Counted from the stretch's first letter, positions 32,446 to 44,143 are shown. The stretch is 64,000 bases of DNA from Ectobacillus antri (GCF_003852715.1 NZ_RIAV01000011.1:1-64000), one strand, 5' to 3'. The notes: a model not told the origin generated them from the sequence alone. Translations and numbers: made by a program.

Positions 32446-32739
32446 ATGACGTCAAGAATTTCGGTCGAAAACGTAAAGCATGTAGCACATTTGGCTCGAT
32501 TGGCTATTACGGAAGAGGAAGCGAAAAAGTTTTCAGTGCAATTGGATGCAATCATTACATTTGCTGAGCAATTAAACGAGTTGGATACAACAAACGTAAA
32601 GCCAACATCGCATGTGTTAGAAATGAAAAATGTGATGCGTGAAGACATTGCAAAACCAGGTTTACCTGTTGAAGATGTACTGAAAAATGCTCCGGACCAT
32701 AAAGAGAATCAAATACGAGTCCCGGCAATTTTAGAATAG
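32446..32739 (+). CDS. gatC: Asp-tRNA(Asn)/Glu-tRNA(Gln) amidotransferase subunit C
   Basis: 97-aa small subunit that clamps GatA and GatB together. It has the family N-terminus [21 protein letters not shown] and the central [15 protein letters not shown]. The ribosome site AATGGAGGTG is strong. It is the first gene of gatCAB, used to make Gln-tRNA(Gln) by transamidation in organisms without glutaminyl-tRNA synthetase. Confidence 0.96.
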   Translation: MTSRISVENVKHVAHLARLAITEEEAKKFSVQLDAIITFAEQLNELDTTNVKPTSHVLEMKNVMREDIAKPGLPVEDVLKNAPDHKENQIRVPAILE

Positions 32740-32751
32740 GGGGAAACATAG

Positions 32752-34212
32752 ATGGCTTTGTTTGAGCATTCTGTATCGCAATTACATAAGAAGTTGCAAG
32801 ATAGAGAAATCTCTGTTACAGATTTAGTAGAAGAATCGTATAAAAGAATCGCAGCAGTTGAGCAGAAGGTCCGAGCATTCCTTACGCTTGATGAAGAAGG
32901 CGCGCGCAAAAAAGCAAACGAGCTCGATCAGAAACTAAATAGTGGAGAAGAAACAGGCCTCCTGTTTGGTTTACCAATCGGTCTAAAGGACAATATTGTT
33001 ACGAAGGGGCTTCGTACAACCTGCGCTAGCAAGATACTAGCAAATTTTGATCCAATTTATGATGCGACAGTTGTGCAAAAGCTGCATAGGGCGGAAACTG
33101 TAATAATTGGAAAGTTGAATATGGACGAGTTTGCAATGGGCTCATCAAATGAAAACTCTGGTTTTCATCCGACGAAAAATCCTTGGAACATTGAATACGT
33201 ACCAGGTGGCTCCAGTGGTGGCTCTGCTGCCGCAGTAGCTGCGGGTGAAGTGTTATTTTCTCTTGGTTCTGATACAGGTGGATCGATTCGCCAGCCTGCC
33301 GCTTATTGTGGTGTTGTCGGCTTAAAACCAACGTATGGTCGTATTTCCCGCTTCGGTCTTGTAGCGTTTGCTTCTTCATTAGACCAAATTGGCCCTATCA
33401 CAAAAAGCGTAGAAGATAACGCATATTTGTTACAAGCTATTTCCGGTCACGATGAGATGGATGCTACATCCGCAAATGTAGCAACAGCAGACTATGTGGC
33501 TGCTTTAACAGGAGATGTAAAGGGATTGCGCATTGCTGTTCCGAAGGAGTACTTAGGCGAAGGTGTTAGTGAGGAAGTACGTCAATCTGTTTTACAAGCA
33601 TTGCAAGTGTTAGAAGGACTTGGCGCTACTTGGGAGGAAGTATCACTTCCGCATTCGAAGTATGCACTGGCAACGTATTATTTGCTATCTTCTTCAGAGG
33701 CATCTGCAAACTTAGCACGCTTTGACGGGGTTCGTTATGGCATGCGCTCTGATAATGCCTCTAGCCTGATTGAATTGTATAAGCAAACGCGTAGCGAAGG
33801 ATTTGGAGATGAAGTAAAGCGCCGTATTATGCTAGGCACTTTCGCCTTAAGCTCAGGATATTACGACGCATATTATAAAAAAGCACAACAAGTACGTACG
33901 TTAATTAAGCAAGACTTTGAGAATGTATTTGCAAACTATGATGTTATTATCGGACCGACAACACCAACACCTGCTTTTAAGATAGGGGAAAAGGTAAATG
34001 ATCCATTAACCATGTATGCAAATGATATTTTAACTATCCCGGTAAACCTTGCTGGTGTTCCTGCTATTTCTGTACCTTGTGGGTTCGGTGCGAATGGTAT
34101 GCCACTTGGCTTACAAATTATCGGTAAGCATTTTGATGAGGCAACAGTATATCGTACGGCCCATGCGTTCGAACAAGCAACAGAACATCATAAAAAAAGG
34201 CCACAATTGTAA
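32752..34212 (+). CDS. gatA: Asp/Glu-tRNA amidotransferase subunit A
   Basis: Amidase-signature glutaminase subunit that feeds ammonia to GatB. It is 486 aa. The catalytic Lys lies in [10 protein letters not shown] (about 78), with the Ser-cis-Ser pair in [15 protein letters not shown] and [16 protein letters not shown] (about 150-182). Amidase family features are complete. It lies 12 nt after gatC and 14 nt before gatB. Confidence 0.97.
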   Translation: MALFEHSVSQLHKKLQDREISVTDLVEESYKRIAAVEQKVRAFLTLDEEGARKKANELDQKLNSGEETGLLFGLPIGLKDNIVTKGLRTTCASKILANFDPIYDATVVQKLHRAETVIIGKLNMDEFAMGSSNENSGFHPTKNPWNIEYVPGGSSGGSAAAVAAGEVLFSLGSDTGGSIRQPAAYCGVVGLKPTYGRISRFGLVAFASSLDQIGPITKSVEDNAYLLQAISGHDEMDATSANVATADYVAALTGDVKGLRIAVPKEYLGEGVSEEVRQSVLQALQVLEGLGATWEEVSLPHSKYALATYYLLSSSEASANLARFDGVRYGMRSDNASSLIELYKQTRSEGFGDEVKRRIMLGTFALSSGYYDAYYKKAQQVRTLIKQDFENVFANYDVIIGPTTPTPAFKIGEKVNDPLTMYANDILTIPVNLAGVPAISVPCGFGANGMPLGLQIIGKHFDEATVYRTAHAFEQATEHHKKRPQL

Positions 34213-34226
34213 GGAGGGAAAAGATA

Positions 34227-35657
34227 ATGAACTTTGAAACAATCATTGGTTTAGAAGTACACGTGGAATTAAAAACAAAATCAAAAATCTTTTCCGCCAG
34301 CCCGAATGCATTTGGAGCACCACCAAACACGCAAACAAGTGTAATTGAGTTGGGTTATCCGGGTGTGCTGCCTGTTTTAAATAAAGAAGCTGTTGAATTT
34401 GCGATGAAAGCGGCTATTGCTCTAAATTGTGAGGTTGCAACAGAGACAAAGTTTGACCGTAAAAACTATTTCTATCCAGATAACCCAAAGGCGTATCAAA
34501 TTTCTCAATACGATAAGCCAATTGGCGAAAACGGCTGGATTGATATCGAAGTCGATGGTGTCAAAAAGCGAATCGGTATTACACGTATTCATCTAGAAGA
34601 GGATGCGGGCAAGCTTACACATACGGGTGACGGCTATTCACTTGTTGATTTCAATAGACAAGGAACACCTCTTGTAGAGATTGTTTCTGAACCGGATATT
34701 CGCACCCCGCAAGAAGCGTATGCATACTTAGAAAAGTTAAAATCCATCATTCAATATACAGGGGTTTCTGACTGTAAGATGGAAGAGGGCTCGCTGCGCT
34801 GTGATGCTAACATCTCATTGCGCCCAGTTGGACAAGAGAAATTTGGTACAAAAACAGAATTGAAAAACCTAAACTCCTTCGCCTTTGTACAAAAAGGATT
34901 AGAATATGAAGAAAAACGCCAGGAGCAAATTTTACGTGCCGGCGGTGTTATCGAGCAGGAGACACGTCGTTACGATGAAGCAACCAAAACAACTATTTTA
35001 ATGCGTGTGAAGGAAGGTTCCGATGATTATCGTTACTTCCCAGAGCCGGATTTGGTTGAATTATATATCGACGATGCATGGAAAGAACGTGTTCGAGCTG
35101 AGATTCCTGAACTTCCAGATGCGCGTCAAAAGCGTTATGTGGAAGAATGGGGATTGCCAAGTTATGATGCTGGCGTGCTAACAGCGACAAAAGAAATGGC
35201 GGATTTTTTTGAAGCGACAGTTGCAGGTGGAGCGGATGCAAAGCTTGCTTCCAACTGGCTGATGGGAGAGGTGTCAGCTTACCTGAATAAGCAGCAAAAA
35301 GAGCTCAAATATATCGCGCTGACTCCAGCAAGCTTAGCCGATTTAATCACTTTAATTGAAAAAGGCACAATCTCCTCAAAGATCGCCAAGCAAGTATTTG
35401 CGGAGCTAGTTGAAAAAGGTGGAGAGCCAGAAGCAATTATTAAAGCAAAAGGACTTGTTCAAATTTCGGATGAAGGTACACTGCGAGCAATGATTACAGA
35501 AGTGCTGGATAAAAATCCGCAATCCATTGAGGACTACAAGAATGGAAAAGAAAAAGCGATTGGCTTTTTGGTAGGTCAAATTATGAAGCTTACAAAGGGA
35601 CAAGCAAACCCGCCTCTTGTGAACAAGCTTTTATTAGAAGAGATAATTAAGCGATAA
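34227..35657 (+). CDS. gatB: Asp/Glu-tRNA amidotransferase subunit B
   Basis: Kinase/transamidase subunit that activates misacylated tRNA. It is 476 aa. The N-terminus [20 protein letters not shown], the cradle motifs [21 protein letters not shown] and [10 protein letters not shown], and the C-terminal YqeY-like tail (about 330-476, ending [12 protein letters not shown]) are present. It is last in gatCAB and is followed by a terminator. Confidence 0.97.
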   Translation: MNFETIIGLEVHVELKTKSKIFSASPNAFGAPPNTQTSVIELGYPGVLPVLNKEAVEFAMKAAIALNCEVATETKFDRKNYFYPDNPKAYQISQYDKPIGENGWIDIEVDGVKKRIGITRIHLEEDAGKLTHTGDGYSLVDFNRQGTPLVEIVSEPDIRTPQEAYAYLEKLKSIIQYTGVSDCKMEEGSLRCDANISLRPVGQEKFGTKTELKNLNSFAFVQKGLEYEEKRQEQILRAGGVIEQETRRYDEATKTTILMRVKEGSDDYRYFPEPDLVELYIDDAWKERVRAEIPELPDARQKRYVEEWGLPSYDAGVLTATKEMADFFEATVAGGADAKLASNWLMGEVSAYLNKQQKELKYIALTPASLADLITLIEKGTISSKIAKQVFAELVEKGGEPEAIIKAKGLVQISDEGTLRAMITEVLDKNPQSIEDYKNGKEKAIGFLVGQIMKLTKGQANPPLVNKLLLEEIIKR

Positions 35658-35754
35658 GGTAATTTGTAAATAGGAATAAAGCCTTCTTTTTTATCAGAGC
35701 TTATGTTCTCAGAGAAGTGCCCAATCAGCTTTACAGAAAATAATATATCGTTGT

Positions 35755-35793
35755 AAAAGAGGTGTCCTTATCGCTTGGGGGCGCCTCTTTTCT
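35755..35793 (+). terminator. terminator of gatCAB
   Basis: AAAAGAGGTGTCC pairs (with G-U wobbles) with GGGGCGCCTCTTTT, loop near 35768-35777. It is followed by TCTGTTT. Confidence 0.75.
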
Positions 35794-35859
35794 GTTTAGC
35801 TCCGTGTTAATAGTTAGAAAAAATGAATTGTAACAGCGTTTTTCATAGAGGTAGGTGTT

Positions 35860-35877
35860 TAAACAAACGTTTGTTTA
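35860..35877. promoter_or_regulatory. 18-bp perfect palindrome upstream of dagK, candidate operator
   Basis: TAAACAAACGTTTGTTTA is a perfect palindrome of the style bound by TetR-family repressors. A TATACT lies at 35880-35885 just after it, so bound protein would sit on the promoter. No TetR gene is in this window. The rest of 35658-36029 shows no gene. Confidence 0.6.
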
Positions 35878-36029
35878 CTTATACTATACAGATGAGCATA
35901 AGCGTTCACCAAATTGTGCGATAGCATTCTTATGCTTGTGTTGGCTGTTTGTTCATAAAAATGGTAAAATATATGATGGTGTACATAGAATACAAAGAAA
36001 TTTTATCTACTGTTGAGGATGGATAGGAT

Positions 36030-36926
36030 ATGAAACGAGCAAGAATTATATATAACCCAACTTCTGGACGCGAGATCTTTAAAAAGAATTTACCAGAAGT
36101 ACTTGAGAAATTAGAAAAATCTGGATATGAAACATCTTGTCATGCGACAACCTGTGAAGGAGATGCTACAAGGGCTGCAGCGATAGCGGCGCAGCGCGGT
36201 TTTGATGTAGTCATTGCAGCAGGTGGAGATGGTACATTAAATGAAGTAGTGAATGGGTTAGTAGGACAAGAGCATCGTCCGAAATTTGGTATTATTCCGG
36301 TCGGTACAACCAATGATTTTGCCCGTGCAATCGGTGTACCGCGTACCATTGAAGAGGCTGTTGATATTATTTGTGAGGGACATTCCGTACCGCTTGATAT
36401 CGGTAGAGCGGGGGATAAATACTTCATTAATATTGCAGGTGGCGGTCGTATTACTGAGCTGACATTTGAGGTGCCAAGTAAGCTGAAAACTGTTCTAGGG
36501 CAACTTGCCTATTACTTGAAAGGCATTGAGATGTTGCCGTCCCTGCATCCTACCTATGTCGAAATTGAGTACGACGGCAAGCTTCTGCAGGAAGAGATTA
36601 CGCTTTTTTTGATTACGAATACAACATCCGTAGGTGGATTTGAAAAGGTAGCACCATATGCGTCTATTAATGATGGCTTATTTGATTTGCTTGTATTAAA
36701 AAAGGGTTCTGTGGCGGACTTAATTAAAGCTGCATCACAAGCGTTGCGAGGAGAACATATCAACAATCCACGTATCTTATATACACAGGCGAACCGCATC
36801 AAGGTTACAACACCTGAGAAGCTGATGATTAATCTTGATGGTGAGTACGGCGGAGATGCACCTATGGAATTTGAAAATATGTATCATTATTTGGAGCTGT
36901 TTGTTCCAAAAACAAGAGTAGAGTAA
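36030..36926 (+). CDS. dagK: diacylglycerol kinase (DgkB type)
   Basis: Soluble lipid kinase that phosphorylates diacylglycerol released during lipoteichoic acid synthesis, returning it to phospholipid. It is 298 aa. The nucleotide loop GGDGTLNEVVNGL is at 65-77 and GTTNDFARA near 92. The family Asp-network segments and C-terminal NLDGEYGGDAPMEF are present. Its position after gatB matches dgkB in other Bacillus. The ribosome site GGATAGG is moderate; a terminator follows. Confidence 0.94.
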   Translation: MKRARIIYNPTSGREIFKKNLPEVLEKLEKSGYETSCHATTCEGDATRAAAIAAQRGFDVVIAAGGDGTLNEVVNGLVGQEHRPKFGIIPVGTTNDFARAIGVPRTIEEAVDIICEGHSVPLDIGRAGDKYFINIAGGGRITELTFEVPSKLKTVLGQLAYYLKGIEMLPSLHPTYVEIEYDGKLLQEEITLFLITNTTSVGGFEKVAPYASINDGLFDLLVLKKGSVADLIKAASQALRGEHINNPRILYTQANRIKVTTPEKLMINLDGEYGGDAPMEFENMYHYLELFVPKTRVE

Positions 36927-36930
36927 TGTG

Positions 36931-36964
36931 TAAACGAAGGCATAGACCTTCGTTTATTTTTTAT
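36931..36964 (+). terminator. terminator of dagK
   Basis: A 10-bp stem (36931-36940 TAAACGAAGG with 36947-36956) followed by TTTTTTATT. Confidence 0.9.
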
Positions 36965-37077
36965 TGTCAGGCTTTGTTAAATCAGAGTGGAACAGTGCAC
37001 CAGCAATCATGAATGGATAAAGGAAGGAGAAATATGATACAATGATACGCAGGCAATTCAAAAAAAGAGGTCGAGAG

Positions 37078-38454
37078 ATGAGCGTAAAAATGACACCCCC
37101 TGTTGGGAAGAATGAATATATAGATGTAATTTTTGAGGATTTAACACATGATGGTGCTGGTGTGGCAAAGGTGAATGGCTATCCGATTTTTGTAGCACAG
37201 GCGCTGCCAGAAGAGCATGCAACAATCAAGATTATTAAGGTAAAAAAGAATTTTGCGTTTGGCCGCTTGATTGAGCTGCATAAGAAAAGCCCCTATCGTC
37301 AAGAAGCGCCTTGTGCTGTGTATAAGCAGTGCGGTGGCTGTCAACTTCAGCATTTGAGCTACGAAGGTCAGCTAAAAGCAAAAGAAAAGCAAGTACGTGA
37401 TGTGATGCGTCGTATTGGCGGCTTGGAAGACGTACTGATCCATCCAGTGTTAGGCATGGAAAAGCCATGGGAATATCGGAATAAGGCGCAGGTACCGATT
37501 GGTGATAGAGAAGGCGGGTTGGTCGCTGGTTTTTATCGTCAAGGAACACATGAGATTATTAACATGGAAAAATGCTTAATTCAAATTGAAGCAAACGATG
37601 TGTTAATTCAAGCAGTAAAAGCCATTTGCGAGAAATACGGCGTACAGGCATATCGAGAGGAGCAACATAAGGGAACATTGCGACATGTGATGGCACGCTA
37701 TGGACAAGTGACCGGTGAAATTATGCTGGTGTTTGTGACGCGTACGGAAGATTTGCCGCAGCAACAGCAAATCATCGATGAGATTGTCGCACAATTTCCA
37801 AATGTGAAATCCATCGTGCAGAACGTAAATACAAAGCGTACGAATGTTATTTTTGGCGATGTAACAAAAATATTGTACGGCTCAGAATATATTTATGATT
37901 GTATCGGTGATATTAAATTTGCAATTTCAGCCCGCTCCTTTTATCAAGTCAATCCAATACAAACAAAGGTATTATACGATAAGGCACTGGAGTATGCTGC
38001 ACTTAGTGGGCAAGAAGAGGTAATCGATGCGTATTGTGGAATTGGAACTATTTCCCTTTTCTTAGCGCAAAAAGCCAAAAAGGTGTACGGTGTTGAAATT
38101 GTTCCGGAAGCAATTGAAGATGCAAAACGTAACGCTGCACTGAATGGCATGACAAATGTAGAATTTGCGGTAGGAGAAGCAGAAACAGTAATTCCTAATT
38201 GGTATAAGCAGGGTATCCGCGCCGATGTAATGGTCGTTGACCCGCCGCGTAAAGGCTGTGACGACTCGCTGTTGGCGACCATTATTGATATGAAGCCAAA
38301 ACGCGTTGTATACGTGTCTTGTAATCCTGCCACACTTGCTCGTGATTTACGTATCTTAGAGGATGGCGGCTTTAAGACGCGAGAGATTCAACCTGTTGAT
38401 ATGTTCCCGCAAACGATGCATTGTGAAGCGGTAGCAGTTTTAGAAAGTGTATAA
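37078..38454 (+). CDS. rlmD: 23S rRNA (uracil-5)-methyltransferase, RlmD/RlmCD type
   Basis: SAM-dependent methyltransferase for uridine in 23S rRNA; the Bacillus member methylates both U747 and U1939. With the ATG at 37078 (AGAGG 7 nt upstream) it is 458 aa. An N-terminal TRAM domain (about 8-66) precedes the Fe-S cysteines C79, C85 and C88 ([10 protein letters not shown]) with a fourth near 166. The SAM site is [14 protein letters not shown] (about 315) and the nucleophile lies in [13 protein letters not shown] (about 413). Confidence 0.95.
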   Translation: MSVKMTPPVGKNEYIDVIFEDLTHDGAGVAKVNGYPIFVAQALPEEHATIKIIKVKKNFAFGRLIELHKKSPYRQEAPCAVYKQCGGCQLQHLSYEGQLKAKEKQVRDVMRRIGGLEDVLIHPVLGMEKPWEYRNKAQVPIGDREGGLVAGFYRQGTHEIINMEKCLIQIEANDVLIQAVKAICEKYGVQAYREEQHKGTLRHVMARYGQVTGEIMLVFVTRTEDLPQQQQIIDEIVAQFPNVKSIVQNVNTKRTNVIFGDVTKILYGSEYIYDCIGDIKFAISARSFYQVNPIQTKVLYDKALEYAALSGQEEVIDAYCGIGTISLFLAQKAKKVYGVEIVPEAIEDAKRNAALNGMTNVEFAVGEAETVIPNWYKQGIRADVMVVDPPRKGCDDSLLATIIDMKPKRVVYVSCNPATLARDLRILEDGGFKTREIQPVDMFPQTMHCEAVAVLESV

Positions 38455-38456
38455 GG

Positions 38457-38606
38457 AAAAGAGGCTGTAACAAAAGGTTTTCAGCCAAAGAAAAATCCGA
38501 ACTATTACCCAGAATTCTCTACCCAGAATTCGATTTAGTTCGGATTTTTCCTTTATAGTGTTTGGCATTAGAGTTATATGATTCAGTTATGTCCTGGCCT
38601 CTTTTT
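38457..38606 (+). terminator. nested-hairpin terminator after rlmD
   Basis: The inner stem is 15 bp (38490-38504 GAAAAATCCGAACTA with 38536-38550). It encloses a direct repeat ACCCAGAATTC at 38507-38517 and 38521-38531. An outer pairing, AAAAGAGGC near 38457 with GCCTCTTTTTT near 38596, encloses it all. A similar nested design lies at 49159-49253. Confidence 0.8.
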
Positions 38607-38730
38607 TGTATAAACATAAATTATTTTATTTTTAAAATTATTATATACAAAAATACGGTTTTTATAATAGAATCTTCTTATGTAAATTTATCATATTTGC
38701 AATGTGAACGTGTAAAGAAGGAGTAAGAAA

Positions 38731-41088
38731 ATGACTGGGTTATACATGTTAGGTGTTTATTTGCTTTCTATTACAAGTTGTTTTGTCATTATTACGTTAC
38801 GAATGAATTATGAAAGCAAACGAGAAAAATATAAAGCGATATGGGGGCCTGTGTTATTAACCCTCCTTTTTTGGTGCATTCATATATTAACCGTATTATC
38901 GTTCGGATTGCCTCTTTCTGTAAATCCTATCACGTATTTTGTCAGTAGCTTAGTCATGGGCGGGTTGATGGTATGGGTCGTTTTACATTTGGCCTACAGT
39001 ATATTTTTAACTCATGTTCGATTTCTTATGGCTGTTCTTGCTGTATCCACATATATGTTTGTAAGTCATTATATTACCTCTTTATTTGTATATGAAACGT
39101 TTGTAGATGTTAAGCTATTGCAATTGATGATGGCATTCACACTAACATTAGCCTATATTTATGCCGGACTTCGCTATTTAATTGAATTAGGGCGCTCTGA
39201 ATCGTTAAAAAAAATATATATTTGGAAAGTGCTAGGTTCACTATTAGGTGGTATTGTCATGGCTGGTATTCCGTATGTGACATTTTTAGCAATTATAGAA
39301 ACTGAAGATTCATTTCTAGGTTTGCGGGAAACAAGCTTTATACCTTATTACATACAGATTGTGTTTGTATTTTTATTGAATCTTGTTCCTGACTTAATGA
39401 GAGAAGAAACTGTGAGGGAGCAAGAGACACGGATTACAGATAATCAAAATAATCAGCAATTGTTGTTTGATAACCATCCAGAGCCTGTATTTGTATTAAG
39501 TAGAGATGGTATATTTGAACAAGTGAACGAAGCTTTTGAACAATTTACGAGGCGACCTAAACAGCAGATTATAGGTAATCACTTTGGGGATTTTATGTTC
39601 GGAGAAGTAAAGCGGCAATTTGAACAGCTGTTTAAGAGTACAATAGAAGGTGGTGCTCATCATAAAGAACTTCAGATTGAAAGGCAGAATACATACAAAT
39701 TAGATGTAATGGTTACGACAATTCCTATAGTGGTAGAAGGTAAAACGACAGGGGTATATGGCATTATAAAAGACGTAACGGAAGCCAAAAAGGTAGAGGC
39801 GACCTTTCAACGATATGCTTATCAGGACGAACTAACACTGCTTCCTAATCGCCGTTCTTTTCTCAATAAGCTACGAAACTTAGAGGAAAGTACAGCGCCA
39901 TATGCCATCATGTTTATTGACATGGATAGCTTTAAAAAATTGAACGATTTGTTCGGACACTCATTTGGCGATCAAATTATTCAAGCTTTTGCCGGACGTA
40001 TAGCTAAGCTTTTACAAGGTAAGCATGTATTTTCACGTATTGCCGGAGATGAATTTACAGTATTGATACAAGAAGGGCTAGAAGAAGAATTATTATGTCA
40101 GTTAGCACAAGACATTATTGATTCCATGAAAGAGCCATTTTATGTAGCGGGTAAAGAGTGCTATGTAACGGCCAGTATCGGCATAGCGATGTATCCAAAG
40201 CATGCGGGTGCGGCATCTATAGTGATGAAGTATGCCGATGCAGCTATGTACCATGCGAAAAAGAAAGGTCGTAATACCTTCCAAATTTATAATGCAACCA
40301 TCCGTGAAAATACAGAAATGCAGTTAACGTTGGAAAATGATTTGCGAAGAGCAATCAGCCTTGGAGAACTCACATTGCATTATCAGCCTAAACTACATGC
40401 ATTATCAAATGAAGTGATTGGTTTAGAAGCATTGGTACGCTGGAAGCATCCTAGTCTCGGTATGGTGCCGCCCGGAAAGTTTATTTCGATAGCTGAAGAA
40501 ACAGGTCTTATTGTAGCGCTGGAACGGTGGGTAATGAAGGAAGTTTGTCGTCAAATTATCCGATTTGAACAAGAGGGTGTTGTGCCGCCACGTATTGCCT
40601 TTAATTTATCCACTCGTCATATTTGCCAAGAAGATATTGTATTATTTATCCAAGAGTTATTAGAACAAACATGGGTTAATCCTAACTTATTAGAAATCGA
40701 AATCACAGAAAGCTTGTTTATGGAAAATACAAACCAAGCAATTGAAAAGTTACAAGTATTGAAAGACATGGGCATTCGTATTAGCATGGATGACTTTGGT
40801 ACTGGGTTCAGTTCATTAAGTTATTTGAAGTCTTTACCTCTAAACTGCATGAAAATTGATCAATCATTTGTTCGTGATGTAACAAGTGATGAGAACAGCA
40901 AAGCAATTGTTGCTATGATTATTTCTATGGCGAACTTATTGCAATTTGATGTAGTAGCAGAAGGGGTTGAAACGCAGGAGCAATTGGAATGCTTAATCAA
41001 TCTGCAATGTCACCAAGTGCAAGGATATTATTTTAGTAAACCATTACCTATAGACGAAATACAGCTCTTTTTACAAAAAGCATCGTAA
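38731..41088 (+). CDS. membrane PAS-GGDEF-EAL protein (c-di-GMP cyclase/phosphodiesterase)
   Basis: 785 aa. Residues 1-225 hold about seven membrane segments of MHYT-like layout. A PAS domain follows (about 245-350, LLFDNHPEPVFVLSRDG). The GGDEF domain (about 360-520) has AGDEF at its signature, which many active cyclases tolerate. The EAL domain (about 535-785) has EALVRW, a DDFGTGFSSLSYL loop and the Lys in MKIDQSF, so phosphodiesterase activity is expected. No RxxD inhibitory motif is visible before AGDEF. Net activity cannot be told from sequence. The ribosome site AAGAAGGAG is good. Confidence 0.92.
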   Translation: MTGLYMLGVYLLSITSCFVIITLRMNYESKREKYKAIWGPVLLTLLFWCIHILTVLSFGLPLSVNPITYFVSSLVMGGLMVWVVLHLAYSIFLTHVRFLMAVLAVSTYMFVSHYITSLFVYETFVDVKLLQLMMAFTLTLAYIYAGLRYLIELGRSESLKKIYIWKVLGSLLGGIVMAGIPYVTFLAIIETEDSFLGLRETSFIPYYIQIVFVFLLNLVPDLMREETVREQETRITDNQNNQQLLFDNHPEPVFVLSRDGIFEQVNEAFEQFTRRPKQQIIGNHFGDFMFGEVKRQFEQLFKSTIEGGAHHKELQIERQNTYKLDVMVTTIPIVVEGKTTGVYGIIKDVTEAKKVEATFQRYAYQDELTLLPNRRSFLNKLRNLEESTAPYAIMFIDMDSFKKLNDLFGHSFGDQIIQAFAGRIAKLLQGKHVFSRIAGDEFTVLIQEGLEEELLCQLAQDIIDSMKEPFYVAGKECYVTASIGIAMYPKHAGAASIVMKYADAAMYHAKKKGRNTFQIYNATIRENTEMQLTLENDLRRAISLGELTLHYQPKLHALSNEVIGLEALVRWKHPSLGMVPPGKFISIAEETGLIVALERWVMKEVCRQIIRFEQEGVVPPRIAFNLSTRHICQEDIVLFIQELLEQTWVNPNLLEIEITESLFMENTNQAIEKLQVLKDMGIRISMDDFGTGFSSLSYLKSLPLNCMKIDQSFVRDVTSDENSKAIVAMIISMANLLQFDVVAEGVETQEQLECLINLQCHQVQGYYFSKPLPIDEIQLFLQKAS

Positions 41089-41090
41089 TA

Positions 41091-41114
41091 AAAGCACGGA
41101 GGTCCGTGCTTTTG
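41091..41114 (+). terminator. terminator of the EAL gene
   Basis: An 11-bp stem (AAAAGCACGGA with TCCGTGCTTTT) around a GG loop, followed by GTTATT. Confidence 0.85.
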
Positions 41115-41154
41115 TTATTTGTTTTTGTTAAAGTCTCTTATTGGTTTTTACTAC

Positions 41155-41330
41155 TATATAAGTCTACATGTTTTTTTCGACAGATAAATAGCAAGAAAAT
41201 CACAGCTCTAGAACGCCGTGCTATGTGTGTATGTTCTTACTTGAAACGCGTAGCTCTTAGGCACTGACTGGACCCTACCTTGCCCGTTCTCCTTTCCTAC
41301 CCAAAAAGCATGTCGAGTTGTACTTATATA
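41155..41330 (-). repeat. MITE-like repeat, copy A (inverted)
   Basis: A 176-bp element bounded by TATATAAGTCTACATG on the left and an inverted match CATGTCGAGTTGTACTTATATA on the right. Its reverse complement aligns along its full length with 48966-49151; shared blocks include GTCAGTGCCTAAGAG, GTGATTTTCTTG and TCGAAAAAAACATGT. There is no ORF inside. It fills the gap between two c-di-GMP genes. Confidence 0.8.
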
Positions 41331-41383
41331 AATTTACTTTCTGCGTACTTGTTTAGTATTCCTTTCGTTACTTCAAGAGTAAC

Positions 41384-42199
41384 TCACTGTGCAACGACTA
41401 CTTGATTGCGTCCTTGTGCTTTGGCTTGGTATAAAGCTTGATCAGCTTGATGAATGAAGTGTGCAGCAGAGCTACGAGCATATTTTGCGACACCTGCACT
41501 GATTGTAATAGGGATATGTTTACCTCTATGTGTAAAATGGGCATTAGAAACTGCTGTTCGAATTCGTTCTGCAATCTGTAGGCATTCCTTTGTTGTAGTT
41601 TCCGGAACTAACACAACAAACTCTTCTCCTCCTATACGAACCAAGCCATCCGAAGCTCTAATATTATCTTGTATGATGCCTGCGACCTGCTTTAAAATAT
41701 TGTCTCCGGCTGAATGGCCATATGTATCATTCACTGCTTTAAAATAATCGATATCGAGGAGAATGATGTGAAGTGGGATGCCGGTTTTATTACTGAGCGT
41801 AATGGTTTTTTCCATATAAAAATCAAAATATCTGCGATTGTATACACCCGTTAACTGGTCTACCAATGTTAGTTCTCTTGTTTCACGTAACGCCCGGTTG
41901 TATTGAATTTTACAATAAGCAACGGTGAATAGAACGGAGTGGTTCGTAATCGTTCCAACCATAAATTCAATGAGCATATCTCGAGACATATCCTGCGATA
42001 TAAAAGCAAATGAATATTTTACAGCGCTGAGGAAAAAGGCAACTAACACCGCTACCCTCCAACTCGGAAAAGCAGCAATAAGTAAAATACCGGGTAAAAT
42101 CATAAGAGACCAAATTGCATTATAGGGAAATAACGAATATAAAAACAGAGGCGAGAGAACAGTAATAGGGATTAAGAATAATAGTATTTTCTTATTCAT
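41384..42199 (-). CDS. membrane diguanylate cyclase
   Basis: 271 aa: four or five hydrophobic segments in residues 1-98, then a GGDEF domain (about 108-271). The active site GGEEF is at 190-194, and an RxxD product-inhibition site, RASD, is at 181-184, five residues before it. LTGVYNRRYFD marks the domain start and ALYQAKAQGRNQVV its end. It should make c-di-GMP with feedback control. It is transcribed alone on the minus strand. Confidence 0.92.
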   Translation of the reverse strand: MNKKILLFLIPITVLSPLFLYSLFPYNAIWSLMILPGILLIAAFPSWRVAVLVAFFLSAVKYSFAFISQDMSRDMLIEFMVGTITNHSVLFTVAYCKIQYNRALRETRELTLVDQLTGVYNRRYFDFYMEKTITLSNKTGIPLHIILLDIDYFKAVNDTYGHSAGDNILKQVAGIIQDNIRASDGLVRIGGEEFVVLVPETTTKECLQIAERIRTAVSNAHFTHRGKHIPITISAGVAKYARSSAAHFIHQADQALYQAKAQGRNQVVVAQ

Positions 42200-42359
42200 T
42201 GCAACTTCCTTTCGACAACCAAGCTATCATAGCGTTTCCGCCTTAGACCATAGGTTTTGCGTCCCTATCTTTCAACAGGTTTGCCCTTTTCGTAGGATGA
42301 TTTTGTAACTTAATATTACTAAATCGAGATATTCATTTCAATGAAAATGAAAAATATAA

Positions 42360-42391
42360 AAAAAAACTTGCGCAATTGCGCAAGTTTTTTT
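42360..42391. terminator. terminator of nupC
   Basis: A perfect palindrome centred on AATT (AACTTGCGCAATTGCGCAAG core) with A-runs left and T-runs right. On the minus strand it lies directly after nupC. Confidence 0.9.
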
Positions 42392-43574
42392 ATAGGATAA
42401 AGCTGACAATTACAGCAGACAAAACGCTTACAAGTGTTGCTCCGTATAGAAGACGTAAGCCGAATCGTGCAACTGTATTTCCTTGCTTTTCGCTCAATCC
42501 TTTAACCGCACCAGCGATGATGCCGATGGAAGAGAAGTTTGCGAAGGATACAAGGAAGACAGAGATAATTCCAAGCGTACGAGCACTCAAATCATTTGCT
42601 ACCTTACCAAGATCAATCATAGCCACAAACTCGTTTGTTACAAGTTTAGTTGCCATAATACCACCTGCTGTTACTACTTCAGAAGCAGGAACACCCATGA
42701 TGAAAGCAAATGGTGCAAAGATATAGCCAAGAATTTGTTGGAATGAGATACCGAATATCATATCAAATACGTTATTGATGGCAGCCATTAAAGCAACGAA
42801 ACCAAGTAGCATTGCACCTACGATAATCGCAACTTTAAAGCCGTCCATGATATATTCGCCAATCATTTCAAAGAAGGTTTGTTTTTCTTCCTCTTCTTGA
42901 ATTTCAAGAATATCTTCTTCTTCTGTAACTGTGTAAGGATTAATAATTGATGCGATAATAAAACCGCCGAATAGGTTAATAACAATAGCTGTTACAACAT
43001 ACTTTGGCTCAATCATCGTCATGTATGCACCTACAATGGACATAGAAACTGTTGACATTGCGGATGCACATAATGTGTACAAGCGGTGAGAAGGAAGCAT
43101 ATCTAATTGTTTTTTTACAGTAATAAATACTTCAGATTGTCCCACCATAGCAGATGCTACTGCATTGTATGATTCTAATTTTCCCATTCCATTGATTTTG
43201 CTTAGAAGTAAACCAATCAACTTCATAATGAATGGAAGAATTTTAAAGTATTGAAAAATACCGATTAGAACAGAGATAAATACGATTGGTAAAAGAACAC
43301 CTAAGAAGAAAGACATCTGACCTTCGTTTACAAGACCACCGAATACGAAATTAATACCTTCATTCGCATATTCAAGCAACTTTTCAAATACGCCGGCAAT
43401 ACCTTTAATTAAAACAAGACCAAACTTTGTGTTTAGTAATACATAAGAAAGAACCAATTGAACAACAATCATAATAGCAATAGGTTTAAATTTAATGTTC
43501 TTTCTGTCGGAGCTTACTAACCAAGCTAAACCCAAAACAACAACTAATCCTAAAAGGGCGATTAAATATTTCAT
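42390..43574 (-). CDS. nupC: nucleoside:proton symporter, NupC family
   Basis: Concentrative nucleoside transporter, 394 aa from the ATG with GGAGG 7 nt upstream (an ATG four codons earlier is on that site). It has about ten membrane segments. Family motifs: [30 protein letters not shown] and [10 protein letters not shown] charged loop rich in Glu ([15 protein letters not shown]) lies in the middle. It follows cdd by 46 nt, forming a cytidine uptake and deamination unit. Confidence 0.93.
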   Translation of the reverse strand: MKYLIALLGLVVVLGLAWLVSSDRKNIKFKPIAIMIVVQLVLSYVLLNTKFGLVLIKGIAGVFEKLLEYANEGINFVFGGLVNEGQMSFFLGVLLPIVFISVLIGIFQYFKILPFIMKLIGLLLSKINGMGKLESYNAVASAMVGQSEVFITVKKQLDMLPSHRLYTLCASAMSTVSMSIVGAYMTMIEPKYVVTAIVINLFGGFIIASIINPYTVTEEEDILEIQEEEEKQTFFEMIGEYIMDGFKVAIIVGAMLLGFVALMAAINNVFDMIFGISFQQILGYIFAPFAFIMGVPASEVVTAGGIMATKLVTNEFVAMIDLGKVANDLSARTLGIISVFLVSFANFSSIGIIAGAVKGLSEKQGNTVARFGLRLLYGATLVSVLSAVIVSFIL

Positions 43575-43620
43575 TGCTGCCTCCATGAAAATAATAATAA
43601 TAAATTACGAGTTACATAGA

Positions 43621-44016
<396 letters not shown>

Positions 44017-44114
44017 CTAGCCTCCCAATCTTCTAAAGATAGTTGTCAGATTGTAGAATAATCTTATAAGTGAAATGTAATGATTTGTATGATGTATGAC
44101 TTCTGACAATATTG

Positions 44115-44143
44115 AATATATCCGAAAATTCGACACAAGTCAA
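44115..44143 (-). promoter_or_regulatory. sigma-A promoter of cdd-nupC
   Basis: On the minus strand: TTGACT (44143-44138), a 17-bp spacer and TATATT (44120-44115), leaving a leader of about 95 nt before cdd. The remainder of 44144-44350 has no gene. Confidence 0.72.
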
